Positions 23,838 to 32,592 of a stretch of 64,000 bases of DNA are shown here, one piece after another. This DNA is from Bacillus sp. ISL-41 (GTDB taxonomy: Bacteria > Bacillota > Bacilli > Bacillales > Cytobacillaceae). A program made the translations under genes and the position numbers. The notes beneath the pieces were generated by a model. That model had not been told where the DNA came from, searched no databases, and saw only the letters and a list, made by a program, of their open reading frames with translations. Each line of letters begins with the position of its first letter. The stretch's first letter is position 1. The DNA is taken from assembly GCF_018613235.1 (NCBI RefSeq), contig NZ_JAGGQP010000011.1, positions 1 through 64,000 of the forward strand, in the 5' to 3' direction.

Positions 23838-25070
23838 ATGCCAAAATTTAAAGGGAATGCAAATGCAGATAAACTTTTTGAATTTCTTTTATCGAGAGTA
23901 AGAGGAAATGTTAAAGAGTATACCATCGCTGAAATTGGAGCACTTATTCCTATGCAGGATACTGGAATCCTTAAATATGAATCATACAATTATGCAATGA
24001 CAAGTATGTTCAGTGGTCAAAAAGAAAGAGATTATTTTGTTTTTAATAACCCCAGATTAAAGAATGAATTTACATACTTAGCTAATGATGCTACTCGAAA
24101 TAATCGTGCCTGGAAACAGCTTTACGGTAAAGAAAAAGTACGGATTAATCCAGTTTATTTGCAGGATTCTTTCCCGTATTCAATTTTACACTCTATACGT
24201 ATTTTACCTATGTCCGATAGAGATCCAGAATTTACTGGGAAGACTATCGAAAATATTCAAGAGTGGTTTAGAGATGAATTACCCTATAGAAATTATAACT
24301 TTAAAACTGGAATGAATGCTGAACGTGGAACTTTAGTTTTATTTCAATATAAAGCTCATATAATAGCTTCAGCCATCTTAGACCAAAAGATCATTTATGA
24401 AAAGCCAATAGAGGGTGGGTATAAAGGATATTATAACTTCATTCCGTCTTCTATTGCTTTATTTAATCCGTTAGATTTTTCGGATATGACGATGGTATGG
24501 AGTGGGTTTATTGGTTTTAAAAACTCTCAACAAAATTTGGCTATTAGCGTTTATCCTGAATTAATGAGTTTATTGCTAGATAAGAACATTGCATTCTCAA
24601 TAGATAAAGATAGTGAAGATTTATACCAAGATGCCATCGAAAGAATTGTTCTTGATTATGATTCTTTAGATATTGAGGATAAACCATCTGACCCTATAAA
24701 AGTCACTACCAGCGGCGGGAAACAACTTTGGTCACGAAGTAACGTTATTCCAAAGAAGGCTATTATGTCAGCCGACTATAAATGTGAATTAGATGATACT
24801 CATATGTATTTCACTTCGAAAACTACTAGGGAAAATTATGTGGAAGCTCATCATTTAATCCCTATGGAATTTCAAGATCTATTTGAGAAAAGCTTGGATG
24901 TGGAGGCAAATATCATTTCATTATGTCCAGTTTGTCATAAAAAAGTTCATCATGCGACATTTGATGCAAAAAAGTTGATTCTTGAAAATATGTATAAGAA
25001 AAGGAAGGATAGACTGAAGAAGTGTGAGATTGATACTTCTTTGGAAGAATTGTTTTCTTTTTATAATTAA
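23838..25070 (+). CDS. HNH endonuclease with N-terminal PUA/EVE-like region
   Basis: A 410-residue protein. The C-terminal HNH domain is clear: EAHHLIPME (His pair), the ISLCPVCHKKVHH zinc knuckle-like segment, and CELD upstream as a further Cys ligand. The centre (RGTLVLFQYKAHIIASAIL, then GGYKGYYNFIP) has the strand pattern of EVE/PUA-like modified-base readers; that call is tentative. A reader joined to HNH is the layout of type IV, modification-dependent restriction enzymes. The start follows GGAAGAAGGGG. Last gene of the PLD operon. Confidence 0.7.
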   Translation: MPKFKGNANADKLFEFLLSRVRGNVKEYTIAEIGALIPMQDTGILKYESYNYAMTSMFSGQKERDYFVFNNPRLKNEFTYLANDATRNNRAWKQLYGKEKVRINPVYLQDSFPYSILHSIRILPMSDRDPEFTGKTIENIQEWFRDELPYRNYNFKTGMNAERGTLVLFQYKAHIIASAILDQKIIYEKPIEGGYKGYYNFIPSSIALFNPLDFSDMTMVWSGFIGFKNSQQNLAISVYPELMSLLLDKNIAFSIDKDSEDLYQDAIERIVLDYDSLDIEDKPSDPIKVTTSGGKQLWSRSNVIPKKAIMSADYKCELDDTHMYFTSKTTRENYVEAHHLIPMEFQDLFEKSLDVEANIISLCPVCHKKVHHATFDAKKLILENMYKKRKDRLKKCEIDTSLEELFSFYN

Positions 25071-25578
25071 ACCAATAATACATTTTTGAACTTGGTAATG
25101 GGAAAGTAGCTAAAATCCAAGTGAAGATTTTATTAACTTTTGCTTCTATTTTTTTTTGTTATTTTCAGTCATAAAATGTTTTTGCTCTAATTTATTTTTG
25201 AACAGTTTGACAAACGATTTAAGACATTTTATTAACATATATCCCCTCTGAAGATAATCCTATTTTAACAATCCTTTCCAAAATGATATCGATATATAAT
25301 AATGATTATGGGTTATTGGATATTGGTTCCAGGTTGAAGTAATTAGAGGTATTTTCCAATTTATGTCGAAGTATGTATAAACTTGATCTGTAATAATTGA
25401 ACTAACTAAAACGAAAATCTAGAAGGCAATAAGAACCAACGTAAAAAAAATTTGCTACTATTCGTTAATATACATAATCAGAAAAAGCAACTTATATAAC
25501 CAATTATTTTAATTTATAGTAGAGAATAAGAGAAATATAGGTTTTATTGGAAAATAAATAATTGATTTATTTTATGGG
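25071..25578. other. gene-free stretch, promoter region of the ATPase operon
   Basis: About 500 very AT-rich bases without supported frames or strong hairpins. It separates the PLD/HNH operon from the ATPase operon and probably carries the promoter of the latter. Confidence 0.4.
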
Positions 25579-26259
25579 GTGAATTTTTTGGAGCCTGTTT
25601 TAAATTCTTACCGAAGTAGATTGAGAATATTATTGATACTGTATTATTTCTCTGATGAAATTGAAGATAAGGAAAAAGAAAAAAATAGCTTTAAGAAGAA
25701 ATTTAAAAGTGAAGTCAGAATACAAAAAATTGACTTTTTAATAAGGTATCCTGATTATTTAGCGGCTGAACTACTTTGGTTAATCGAATCAGGCGAAATC
25801 ACAAGTGAAATAAAAAAGAACGAAATAAAAAGTACTATAAAACAAATGTTTCGGGACAATGAACCAGAAATTAAAAGAGAAGACATGTTACGTTATTTTT
25901 TCGGAGCCTATGAAGATATTGATGATATAATTGCTTTTTTGGTTTCGGTTGGTTTTATTGAATATACAAGTAAACGAAGTAGCATTGGAAGGGTATATGA
26001 AAAAGCATACTATTTAACAGATTTAGCTTGTAAGAAAATAGAAAATGAGATTTTAACAGGTCTTGAGAAAGTAACTTGGTACCAAAAACGGTGTGAATTA
26101 ATAAAAAAGTATTTTGGTAGTCTTTCAGGTTCAGAATTAAAATTTAGACAATATGAGCATAAAGAATATAAGGGTACCCCTTTAAATGAATACATAAATG
26201 GGATTCAATTTGAAGTAGTAGAAAAATTTCGCAATATCTTTAACGAGGAGTTAATATAA
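25579..26259 (+). CDS. ABC-3C 'middle component'-like winged-helix protein
   Basis: About 226 residues. The N-terminal stretch (YRSRLRILLILYYFSDEI), a DFLIRYPDYLAAELLW segment, then IIAFLVSVGFIEYTSKR and YEKAYYLTDLACKKIE make a wHTH-like chain ending in the 'Y-x-LT' strand typical of middle components of ABC-three-component (Lamassu LmuC-like) systems. The start follows GGGGTGAATTTT and may be TTG at 25588. The stop overlaps the ATPase start by one base (TAATG), so the two are translationally coupled. Family call is by pattern, not by alignment. Confidence 0.55.
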   Translation: MNFLEPVLNSYRSRLRILLILYYFSDEIEDKEKEKNSFKKKFKSEVRIQKIDFLIRYPDYLAAELLWLIESGEITSEIKKNEIKSTIKQMFRDNEPEIKREDMLRYFFGAYEDIDDIIAFLVSVGFIEYTSKRSSIGRVYEKAYYLTDLACKKIENEILTGLEKVTWYQKRCELIKKYFGSLSGSELKFRQYEHKEYKGTPLNEYINGIQFEVVEKFRNIFNEELI

Positions 26260-28247
26260 TGGATTGGGAGAAATTTATTAATAGTGTTTTTGAGTGTAGC
26301 AAAGGCGTAATGGGCTTTGAGGATATAAGAAGTTTACTAGATATTTCTAAACATGAACATGATAATCCTCATACACAAGGGAAAATGCTTATTATTAATA
26401 GACTAAAATTTACTGGTTCAAAAAATAATGGCGATAGAATTGATTTCGATAAAAAGTTCTATACAGGCGTTAATGTAGTTTTTGCTGACAATAATAAAGG
26501 AAAGTCCTCTATATTCAAAATAATAAAGTTTGCCTTAACAGGAGATAAATCGTCTATTAAAAAAGATGTTTATGGATGGTTGAAAAAAGTAATATTAGAA
26601 TTTCAATTAAATAACACCACCTTCACAATTTACATTGATTTAACTAACCCTAGAGTCAAGAGTGGGCTATATAAAAGTACAATAGATGCATTGAAAATTT
26701 GTGAAGACGGTAAGGTGAAAATTGAGAAAATATTAGTCAATTTCGAAGAAAATACAGAACAAAATTTCAAAGATAAAATGCAAGAATTCTTCTTTGAGCA
26801 ATTTTCTTATTATAATTTATTTTGGACTAGTAGTAATAAACAGAGTCTCGAATTACAAGATAATAGTACGAGCTGGAAAACCTATTATAAATCAATTTAT
26901 TTGGAATCAAAAGACTACAATGTATTATTTTTAACAACAGACTTTGGATCCCAAAATAAAAAGATACTAGAAATGATTCTAGGTCTTAAATATACAGCCC
27001 TTATTAATTCTTGGAAGATACAGTTAGATTATCTAAAACACGAATCTAATAAAAAAGATTTATTTAAAGATGAAATGTTAGGTATAAATGAAGAAGACAA
27101 AATGGAACTACAAAAAGAATTGGAAGATTTACAATTTAGGATTGAGCAAGTAAAGATTCAGCAAAAGCAAAGGTTTAATAAATCAACTGGGATAGATATT
27201 TATAAAGAAAATGCTGAAAAGTTATTTTCAATAGAACAAAACTTTATAAAGACAGATGATGAGTTGAATGAATTAAATAGTGGAAAAACAAAATTAGAAA
27301 AGCAGGTAGCAAGGTTAGAAGAAGAATTAGACTTTGGTTATTATTTTAGTAACCTTGATATTAAGAGATGTCCTAGATGCGAACATGAAATAAATCAACG
27401 AAAAATAAATAAAGAAAAAGAAAGTCATACGTGTTTCTTATGTGACGATGAATTAGACTCTAGTTCTGAGAATGATAAAGAGATTCTAATGGAGAAAATT
27501 GAAGAACAAAAAAGACATCTTATAAATATAAATGCTGGAATAGATAAATTGAAGTCGCGAATTTCTGAAATATTAACTGAGAAAAAGGAAACCACCATAC
27601 TATTAGAAGAAAACGAGAAAAATATTAACTCATGGGATATAGAAGGTGAAGGAATTTCTGAATTAGCGGATTTAGTTGAGAAAAAAATCGAGTTAGAAAT
27701 TAAAATGAAAAAGCGTGATTATAATTCATCAGATCAGCAGCAAAAAATTGAGCATAAAAAAGATGTGGTAAACTGTGCAATCAATTTATTAAATGATTTA
27801 AGATATAGGGAAAGTATAGTTATTTTAAATAGCTTTGAAGAGCTAATATTGGAACAAATAAATAAATATGGTTTAAAAAATATAGAATCAGTAAAAGTAA
27901 GAGATGATATGGAAATTATTTTTTACCAAAACTCTGTGGAAAATAAATTTAGTGATTTAAATGAAGGGGAACAATTAAGAGCTAAACTTGCAGTGGTTAT
28001 CAGCTTAATACTATTAGATGTTAAATATAGTGTTGGTAGACATCCAAGATTGTTGATAATCGATTCACCTGGTAAAGAAGAAGTAATAAGTAGGGATTTG
28101 ATAGGTCTAGCCAGTATTTTTAAAGAAATTAACAAAGAATACGAAGCAAACTTACAAATAATTATTGGTACTGCTCTAGATGAATTAAAGTCGGCATCAA
28201 TTAAAGAAAAAGTACTTTCTAAAGGTAAAGGGGAGGTATTATTTTAA
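26259..28247 (+). CDS. Rad50/SMC-like ABC ATPase with zinc ribbon in the coiled coil
   Basis: A 662-residue protein. The Walker A region is at residues 76-84 and reads ADNNKGKSS, with Ala where Gly is usual. Two long coiled-coil arms flank a zinc-ribbon-like tip: CPRC at about 371-374 and CFLC at about 392-395. The C-terminal half has the ABC signature (LNEGEQLRAKLAV, about 566) and Walker B (RLLIIDSPGKEE, about 596). This is the LmuB/SMC-like layout of ABC-three-component defence systems, which sense foreign DNA ends or structures. Coupled to the gene before it; the nuclease gene follows after about 24 bases. Confidence 0.82.
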   Translation: MDWEKFINSVFECSKGVMGFEDIRSLLDISKHEHDNPHTQGKMLIINRLKFTGSKNNGDRIDFDKKFYTGVNVVFADNNKGKSSIFKIIKFALTGDKSSIKKDVYGWLKKVILEFQLNNTTFTIYIDLTNPRVKSGLYKSTIDALKICEDGKVKIEKILVNFEENTEQNFKDKMQEFFFEQFSYYNLFWTSSNKQSLELQDNSTSWKTYYKSIYLESKDYNVLFLTTDFGSQNKKILEMILGLKYTALINSWKIQLDYLKHESNKKDLFKDEMLGINEEDKMELQKELEDLQFRIEQVKIQQKQRFNKSTGIDIYKENAEKLFSIEQNFIKTDDELNELNSGKTKLEKQVARLEEELDFGYYFSNLDIKRCPRCEHEINQRKINKEKESHTCFLCDDELDSSSENDKEILMEKIEEQKRHLININAGIDKLKSRISEILTEKKETTILLEENEKNINSWDIEGEGISELADLVEKKIELEIKMKKRDYNSSDQQQKIEHKKDVVNCAINLLNDLRYRESIVILNSFEELILEQINKYGLKNIESVKVRDDMEIIFYQNSVENKFSDLNEGEQLRAKLAVVISLILLDVKYSVGRHPRLLIIDSPGKEEVISRDLIGLASIFKEINKEYEANLQIIIGTALDELKSASIKEKVLSKGKGEVLF

Positions 28248-28271
28248 TATTGATTGTGAGTGATGATTTTT

Positions 28272-30092
28272 ATGACAATTAACTATGAGGATTTTTTAAA
28301 TAAGACTATATGTGAAAAATATATTTTTTTAGAAGACTGTATACAAAATATTTCTGATTTAAAACAACTTGATGAAAGAGATATAAAAAATTTTTTTAGA
28401 CAAATCATCCAGAATGAAAATGAGCTTTATTTAAGGAAACTTAGTATTGAAATTCTGTCTTTTCTTACTGCAGTAAATAAGGTGAGAAGGATTTCTACTA
28501 TAGATATTCTCTTAGATATCAAGGAAAATGATGCACCACAAATAATTGTATCGTCTTTAAAGTATCTTTTTTCTTTTTATAACTACAGCGACGATGATAT
28601 AGACATTGTAAAAAAATTAGTAGAATTAAAAGATTCGGATGATGGTGAGGTATCTTCAGAAGCCTATTATAGATTAGGATTAATTTCATTATTTGAAAAT
28701 TTTAATAAAGTCGATAATTTATCATTTTTTAAGCAACTAGAAGAAAGTCAAAAATATTTTAAAACTGCTGCTTCGTTAGTAGAAAATAGAACTGATGCAG
28801 AATATTTTTCTGAAGTAACGAAATATTTAATTTCTATCTTGTCAGGGGAAAAAGAAGAAATAACAATAAGTCTAGAAAAGATACTAAGCTTGTCTTTTAT
28901 TCGAAGAATGTATACATACAACAATAAAGTAATTCAATTAGAAAATAAAATTCAATACGTTTTAACTAATGTTTACAGGATATTTCATATATCTTCTAAT
29001 CATGAAAATTGGTTAGACTACGTTAATGAGTTCACTAAATTAGCTCAGTATTATTCAGAGTTTTTGAACATATCACTTTCTAGTGGTAGTCAGGCTAAAT
29101 TAATAGAAAATTTCAAAGGAAATATTAGTTCTAATATTTTTGAAGATCTCTATATAAGAAACTTTTCTTTTTATAAGGCAAAAATAATCAATATCCAAAA
29201 CAAATTTCCTGAAGATAAAGTGTTGTGTGAATTTCTAGACATTGTTAAATGTAAAATTGATAGTAAAGAAAAAAAAAAGGACAAGAACTCTACTCTATTA
29301 GAAATATCTTTGCGCATTAAAGACTTCTTACCTGAAGTAGATGCAGATGTTCTAGCTTCTAAAGTAAACAATCTTACAGATCCCAATGATGTTAGGGAGA
29401 TATTAACAATTATAAAACCATTCATAGAACAAAGACATGAACAAGATTATGATGTATTAACAGGTGACACCACCGGTGAAGAAATGTTTCTCGAAGTTAT
29501 TTCATATATTAATAAATCCCTTCCAGAATATAGTCCTAAGAAATTAAGTGTTTTTAAACGAATTTTAGAAGAGACGATTAGATATTTAATGCTCACAATC
29601 AAATCTAAGAGAACGGAAGACTTTAATTTGTTTTATGCAGAAAAGCATGGTGGTAAAGGAAGTAAAGTTACAGAACGAGAATTTCAAGATAATATGTATA
29701 AGCATTTTCAGTATAGTAATATTGCATACGGTGCTGAAGAAGAAATAAACAACTTCACCGATGGAGGGAGAATTGACATAGTTTTTAACATGAAAAATTT
29801 CACCTTCCCAATTGAATTAAAAAAGACAACCAAACCTATAACAAAAGATTCTATTAGAGAAAAATATTTAGAACAAATACATTCTTATGTCTATGCATAT
29901 GATCAACTAGGGATATTTGTTGTTTTAGACTTGAATGAAAAAACTAAACCTATAAATGGAGTTAGGGAGCTAGTTTATGTGGATCATTTAGAACCACTAT
30001 ATAAATTAGATAATAAGTATCCTGACTATATTGTAGTAATGATTATACCAGGTAATAAGCCATTACCCAGTGACAAATCAACTTATGGCTAA
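28272..30092 (+). CDS. helical-repeat protein with C-terminal PD-(D/E)XK nuclease
   Basis: About 606 residues from the ATG at 28272 (in-frame GTG 28260 and ATG 28263 are alternatives). Residues 1-400 are helical, with stretches such as YLRKLSIEILSFLTAV and SSEAYYRLGLISLFE that resemble HEAT-type repeats. Residues about 470-600 have PD-(D/E)XK motifs: GGRIDIVF (Asp near 501), FPIELKK (Glu 515, Lys 517), then EQIHSYVYAYDQLGIFVVLD. So it is probably an endonuclease effector attached to a sensor. Third gene of the putative ABC-3C operon. In described LmuA proteins the effector is N-terminal, so the order here is unusual. Confidence 0.7.
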   Translation: MTINYEDFLNKTICEKYIFLEDCIQNISDLKQLDERDIKNFFRQIIQNENELYLRKLSIEILSFLTAVNKVRRISTIDILLDIKENDAPQIIVSSLKYLFSFYNYSDDDIDIVKKLVELKDSDDGEVSSEAYYRLGLISLFENFNKVDNLSFFKQLEESQKYFKTAASLVENRTDAEYFSEVTKYLISILSGEKEEITISLEKILSLSFIRRMYTYNNKVIQLENKIQYVLTNVYRIFHISSNHENWLDYVNEFTKLAQYYSEFLNISLSSGSQAKLIENFKGNISSNIFEDLYIRNFSFYKAKIINIQNKFPEDKVLCEFLDIVKCKIDSKEKKKDKNSTLLEISLRIKDFLPEVDADVLASKVNNLTDPNDVREILTIIKPFIEQRHEQDYDVLTGDTTGEEMFLEVISYINKSLPEYSPKKLSVFKRILEETIRYLMLTIKSKRTEDFNLFYAEKHGGKGSKVTEREFQDNMYKHFQYSNIAYGAEEEINNFTDGGRIDIVFNMKNFTFPIELKKTTKPITKDSIREKYLEQIHSYVYAYDQLGIFVVLDLNEKTKPINGVRELVYVDHLEPLYKLDNKYPDYIVVMIIPGNKPLPSDKSTYG

Positions 30093-30258
30093 ACTTAAGA
30101 GATTAATTACTCTTGATCGATATAAATGGGGAACTATATTTTATATTTCTACCTTTAAGTAGTGAATAAATTGGTATTATTAAAGAGGTCTATCATAAAT
30201 TATTGATTGTACTGAACACCGATATGGAGTGTAGATAGATTAAATTTTTATATTTTAT

Positions 30259-30280
30259 ATAATTATCATCATGTCTAATT
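30259..30280 (+). repeat. direct repeat copy 1 (upstream of first kamA remnant)
   Basis: ATAATTATCATCATGTC and the next few bases match 31637-31657 at about 20 of 22 positions. Both copies are followed by a hairpin and then a kamA 3' remnant. Here the hairpin (30284-30328, CTGCAAAT pairing with ATTTGCAG) is degenerate. Confidence 0.6.
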
Positions 30281-30335
30281 GATACTGCAAATTGAGGTAT
30301 TATAAAATCTTGATTTGCAGTTTTTAGTTAAAATA

Positions 30336-30484
30336 GTCCCATCTTTCGATTGCGATGCACAAGGTGGAGCAGGAAGATTGCGTTGCAGCCGATTTACTCA
30401 ATTACCTAGAATGAAGATAAAGTAGCCTTACGAAAAATTAAGGGTATCCTCACTTCTTATCCAAAGCCTCAAAAATTGATTTAG
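30336..30484 (+). pseudogene. kamA: decayed kamA 3' fragment, first scar
   Basis: The translation VPSFDCDAQGGAG, then after a one-base shift ALQPIY, a TAG, and NEDKVALRKIKGILTSYPKP matches the KamA (lysine 2,3-aminomutase) segment that is also present, intact, at 31731. It carries at least one frameshift and one stop and diverges clearly from the second copy, so it comes from a different kamA allele rather than from a fresh duplication. The rest of 30093-30574 is gene-free. Confidence 0.75.
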
Positions 30485-30574
30485 ATTAAGGAACAATTAA
30501 AACAGAATGAACTTTTGAAGTTTTAGCTTGGTTAATAAGGGTTTTTTTAATATTTCTATTTCTGGAGGGTAAAG

Positions 30575-31552
30575 ATGCAAGGTGAATTAAAAGTATTTCA
30601 TGACACATTTCAAAAATCTTCAATTTCTGACTTTAGAAAATTTATTAAACCATTTAATAAAATGGGTGTTACAAAGTGGATGATCTATAGTGACTATTGC
30701 CTTGACGATGAAAATAAACTATATAATGCTGCTACTTTCACTATTCTTCCATACATTGATGATATTGATGTTTTAAAAAAGTTGATAAAAGAATGGGCAC
30801 CAAAAGATCTAAAAAGAACTTCCAATGTAGATGAGCGATTTTGTGCATTTCTGAAATCTGGATATTTATTTAATATTTCAATTGTATTTGAAAAGGGTAA
30901 AAATCACTTTTTTGGACGTTCTTCAAAAGAGCAGAATATTCTAGCCTTAGATAAAATTATCGAACAATTTAATCTATGGATAGAAACGACACCGAGCAAT
31001 GAGACTTATTTCAACACTGTAATTAGAAAGATAAAGAAATTAAAACAAGAAATGGAAAGAAAAACATTCAGTTTAAAGCTCTTCCAAAATATTACTATGG
31101 TTCAAGCGATTGTTTCCTATCTAATGCTTACTATAAGCAAGGAGTCAACTATAAAGCCAGAAATAATAGGTTGGTTTTCAGATAGGGATAATTTAATAAC
31201 AGCTTTCGATGGAATATTATATGATTTAATTTATATGAATTACCATAATATGTGCGAAATGGAGAAAATGAGTGATAAAGAAAGTGTTAAAATCGCAGTA
31301 GCGGAACCTGATTTAAAAGTAAAATCGTTATGGTACGATGAGATGATAAGAATGTCAGACTATCTTTCAGGAGCTCTAGCAGGAAGAAACTTCATAAATC
31401 CTCAAAAGGATAAGTATGATGAACTTTTCGAAAGGGCAATAGTTGAAAATCCTTATTTAGCTATTTTGTCCTTCAATGTAATTGGGGAAAAGAACAATAT
31501 TGGAAGATTAAATTTTAAAAAAGTTCTATCTAGGAAAAATGAGGAGATTTAA
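30575..31552 (+). CDS. orphan protein of the island, possibly DUF3800-like
   Basis: A 325-residue protein after CTGGAGGGTAAAG. I do not recognise a firm family. The N-terminal strand MIYSDYCLDDENKLYNAATF with acidic residues and the late helix RMSDYLSGALAGRN recall the DUF3800 (RNase H-like) ends 'DES...' and 'Q-aDl-ag', but catalytic residues are not certain. No signal or membrane segment. It stands alone in a 1.3-kb pocket between two kamA remnants, with AT-rich composition like the defence genes upstream. Confidence 0.55.
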   Translation: MQGELKVFHDTFQKSSISDFRKFIKPFNKMGVTKWMIYSDYCLDDENKLYNAATFTILPYIDDIDVLKKLIKEWAPKDLKRTSNVDERFCAFLKSGYLFNISIVFEKGKNHFFGRSSKEQNILALDKIIEQFNLWIETTPSNETYFNTVIRKIKKLKQEMERKTFSLKLFQNITMVQAIVSYLMLTISKESTIKPEIIGWFSDRDNLITAFDGILYDLIYMNYHNMCEMEKMSDKESVKIAVAEPDLKVKSLWYDEMIRMSDYLSGALAGRNFINPQKDKYDELFERAIVENPYLAILSFNVIGEKNNIGRLNFKKVLSRKNEEI

Positions 31553-31636
31553 CAAATACTACTTATCCCTTATTGTTTTGCTCAATAGGTTATTCATTTA
31601 CTTTAGGAGAGTGAATAAACGTGTTCTGAAAATTAC

Positions 31637-31657
31637 ATAATTATCATTATGTCAATT
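31637..31657 (+). repeat. direct repeat copy 2 (upstream of second kamA remnant)
   Basis: Matches 30259-30280 closely and again precedes a hairpin and a kamA 3' end. The two copies plus their kamA remnants delimit the orphan-gene pocket. Confidence 0.6.
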
Positions 31658-31702
31658 AAAAACTGGAAATTAAGATCATAATTGATCTTAATTTCCAGTT
31701 TT
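31658..31702. terminator. perfect 21-bp hairpin terminator
   Basis: A 21-bp perfect stem beginning AAAAACTGGAAATTAAGATC with a four-base TAAT loop and T run on both strands. It ends the orphan gene and insulates the kamA remnant. Confidence 0.85.
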
Positions 31703-31730
31703 TATCATTTTTATAGTACTTACAATAAAA

Positions 31731-32180
31731 AACGCCGTCCCAACCTTCGTAGTCGATGCGCCTGGTGGCGGCGGGAAAATTTCCTTGCAGCCAAATTACC
31801 TGATTTCCCAAAGCCCTGAAAAAGTTGTCCTCCGCAATTTTGAAGGTGTAATCACCTCTTACCCAGAGCCTGAAAATTATGTTCCAGGCAAAGCGGAAGG
31901 ATACTTCAAACAAGTGTATCCTGACTATGAAAAGAAAAAATCGAATACTGGTATCGCAGCAATCATGAACGACAGTGAATTCAACCTGATTCCAGAAGGT
32001 CTTGGAAGGCTCGACCGCAGGGAAAAGTATGAGGAAGACCCTGCACATGCTTCTTTGAAGGATAAGCGTGAAAAACGTGATGAGCTGAAGGAAAAGAAAT
32101 TCCTGGCACAGCAGAATAAATCGTCAGCTGAAGCGGTTGAGGGCCAGGGAGCTATTCCTTCGACTAAGGGGGTTGACTGA
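31731..32180 (+). pseudogene. kamA: kamA 3' fragment (second scar)
   Basis: About 150 intact C-terminal codons of lysine 2,3-aminomutase: VPTFVVDAPGGGGKISLQPN, then VVLRNFEGVITSYPEPENYV, to the stop TGA that overlaps the yokU start (ATGA). KamA is normally about 470 residues; the radical-SAM CxxxCxxC half and the PLP region are missing and no start or ribosome binding site is present. The left edge at about 31731 follows the hairpin directly. So the gene is broken by the island. The 5' part is not in this window. Confidence 0.88.
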
Positions 32181-32461
32181 TGGCAAAGTGCGAGTGGTGC
32201 TGCAGTGAAAAAACGAAATCTGTAACAGACAAAGTCTATTGGGAACTCCCGGACGGTACAAAAGCAATTCAAATCAATGAAACTCCTGCCATCCATTGTC
32301 TCGATTGTAAGATGACCTACCAGACAGAGTTGATCATAAAGGAAATCGAAGACCAATTATTTTTAATCGATACGAAAAAACTCGGCAAAGTGATTACCTT
32401 TGAAGGATTGATGGCACAGCCAAGATTGCTGAAGCGGAATTACTTTGATTTTTCATCTTGA
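32180..32461 (+). CDS. yokU: YokU-family zinc-ribbon protein
   Basis: A 93-residue protein. CEWC near the N-terminus and HCLDC about 35 residues later form a YgiT-type zinc finger, followed by a helical tail ending in a LLKRNYFDF stretch. YokU proteins sit beside kamA in bacilli and their function is unknown. The ATG overlaps the kamA stop, so translation was once coupled to kamA; with kamA truncated, expression may now depend on readthrough from the island side. Confidence 0.85.
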   Translation: MAKCEWCCSEKTKSVTDKVYWELPDGTKAIQINETPAIHCLDCKMTYQTELIIKEIEDQLFLIDTKKLGKVITFEGLMAQPRLLKRNYFDFSS

Positions 32462-32592
32462 AGTCCAAGTGTGACAAAAATAACCTGAGTCGGGAAGCTG
32501 TTCACAAAAGTTTCACACTTCCTTTTTATCCAGTTACTCCCTCCTCTTTATAATAGAGTGGGGAGTATTTAATTTTGAAATGGGGAGAGAAA

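Noticed and set aside
26259-28247. The ATPase could be housekeeping SbcC/Rad50.
   Set aside because: No SbcD/Mre11 neighbour, two CxxC pairs rather than one hook, atypical P-loop, and coupling to island genes.
20000-31700. The AT-rich island could be a prophage.
   Set aside because: No capsid, tail, portal, terminase, lysis or phage replication gene is present; only one degraded recombinase.
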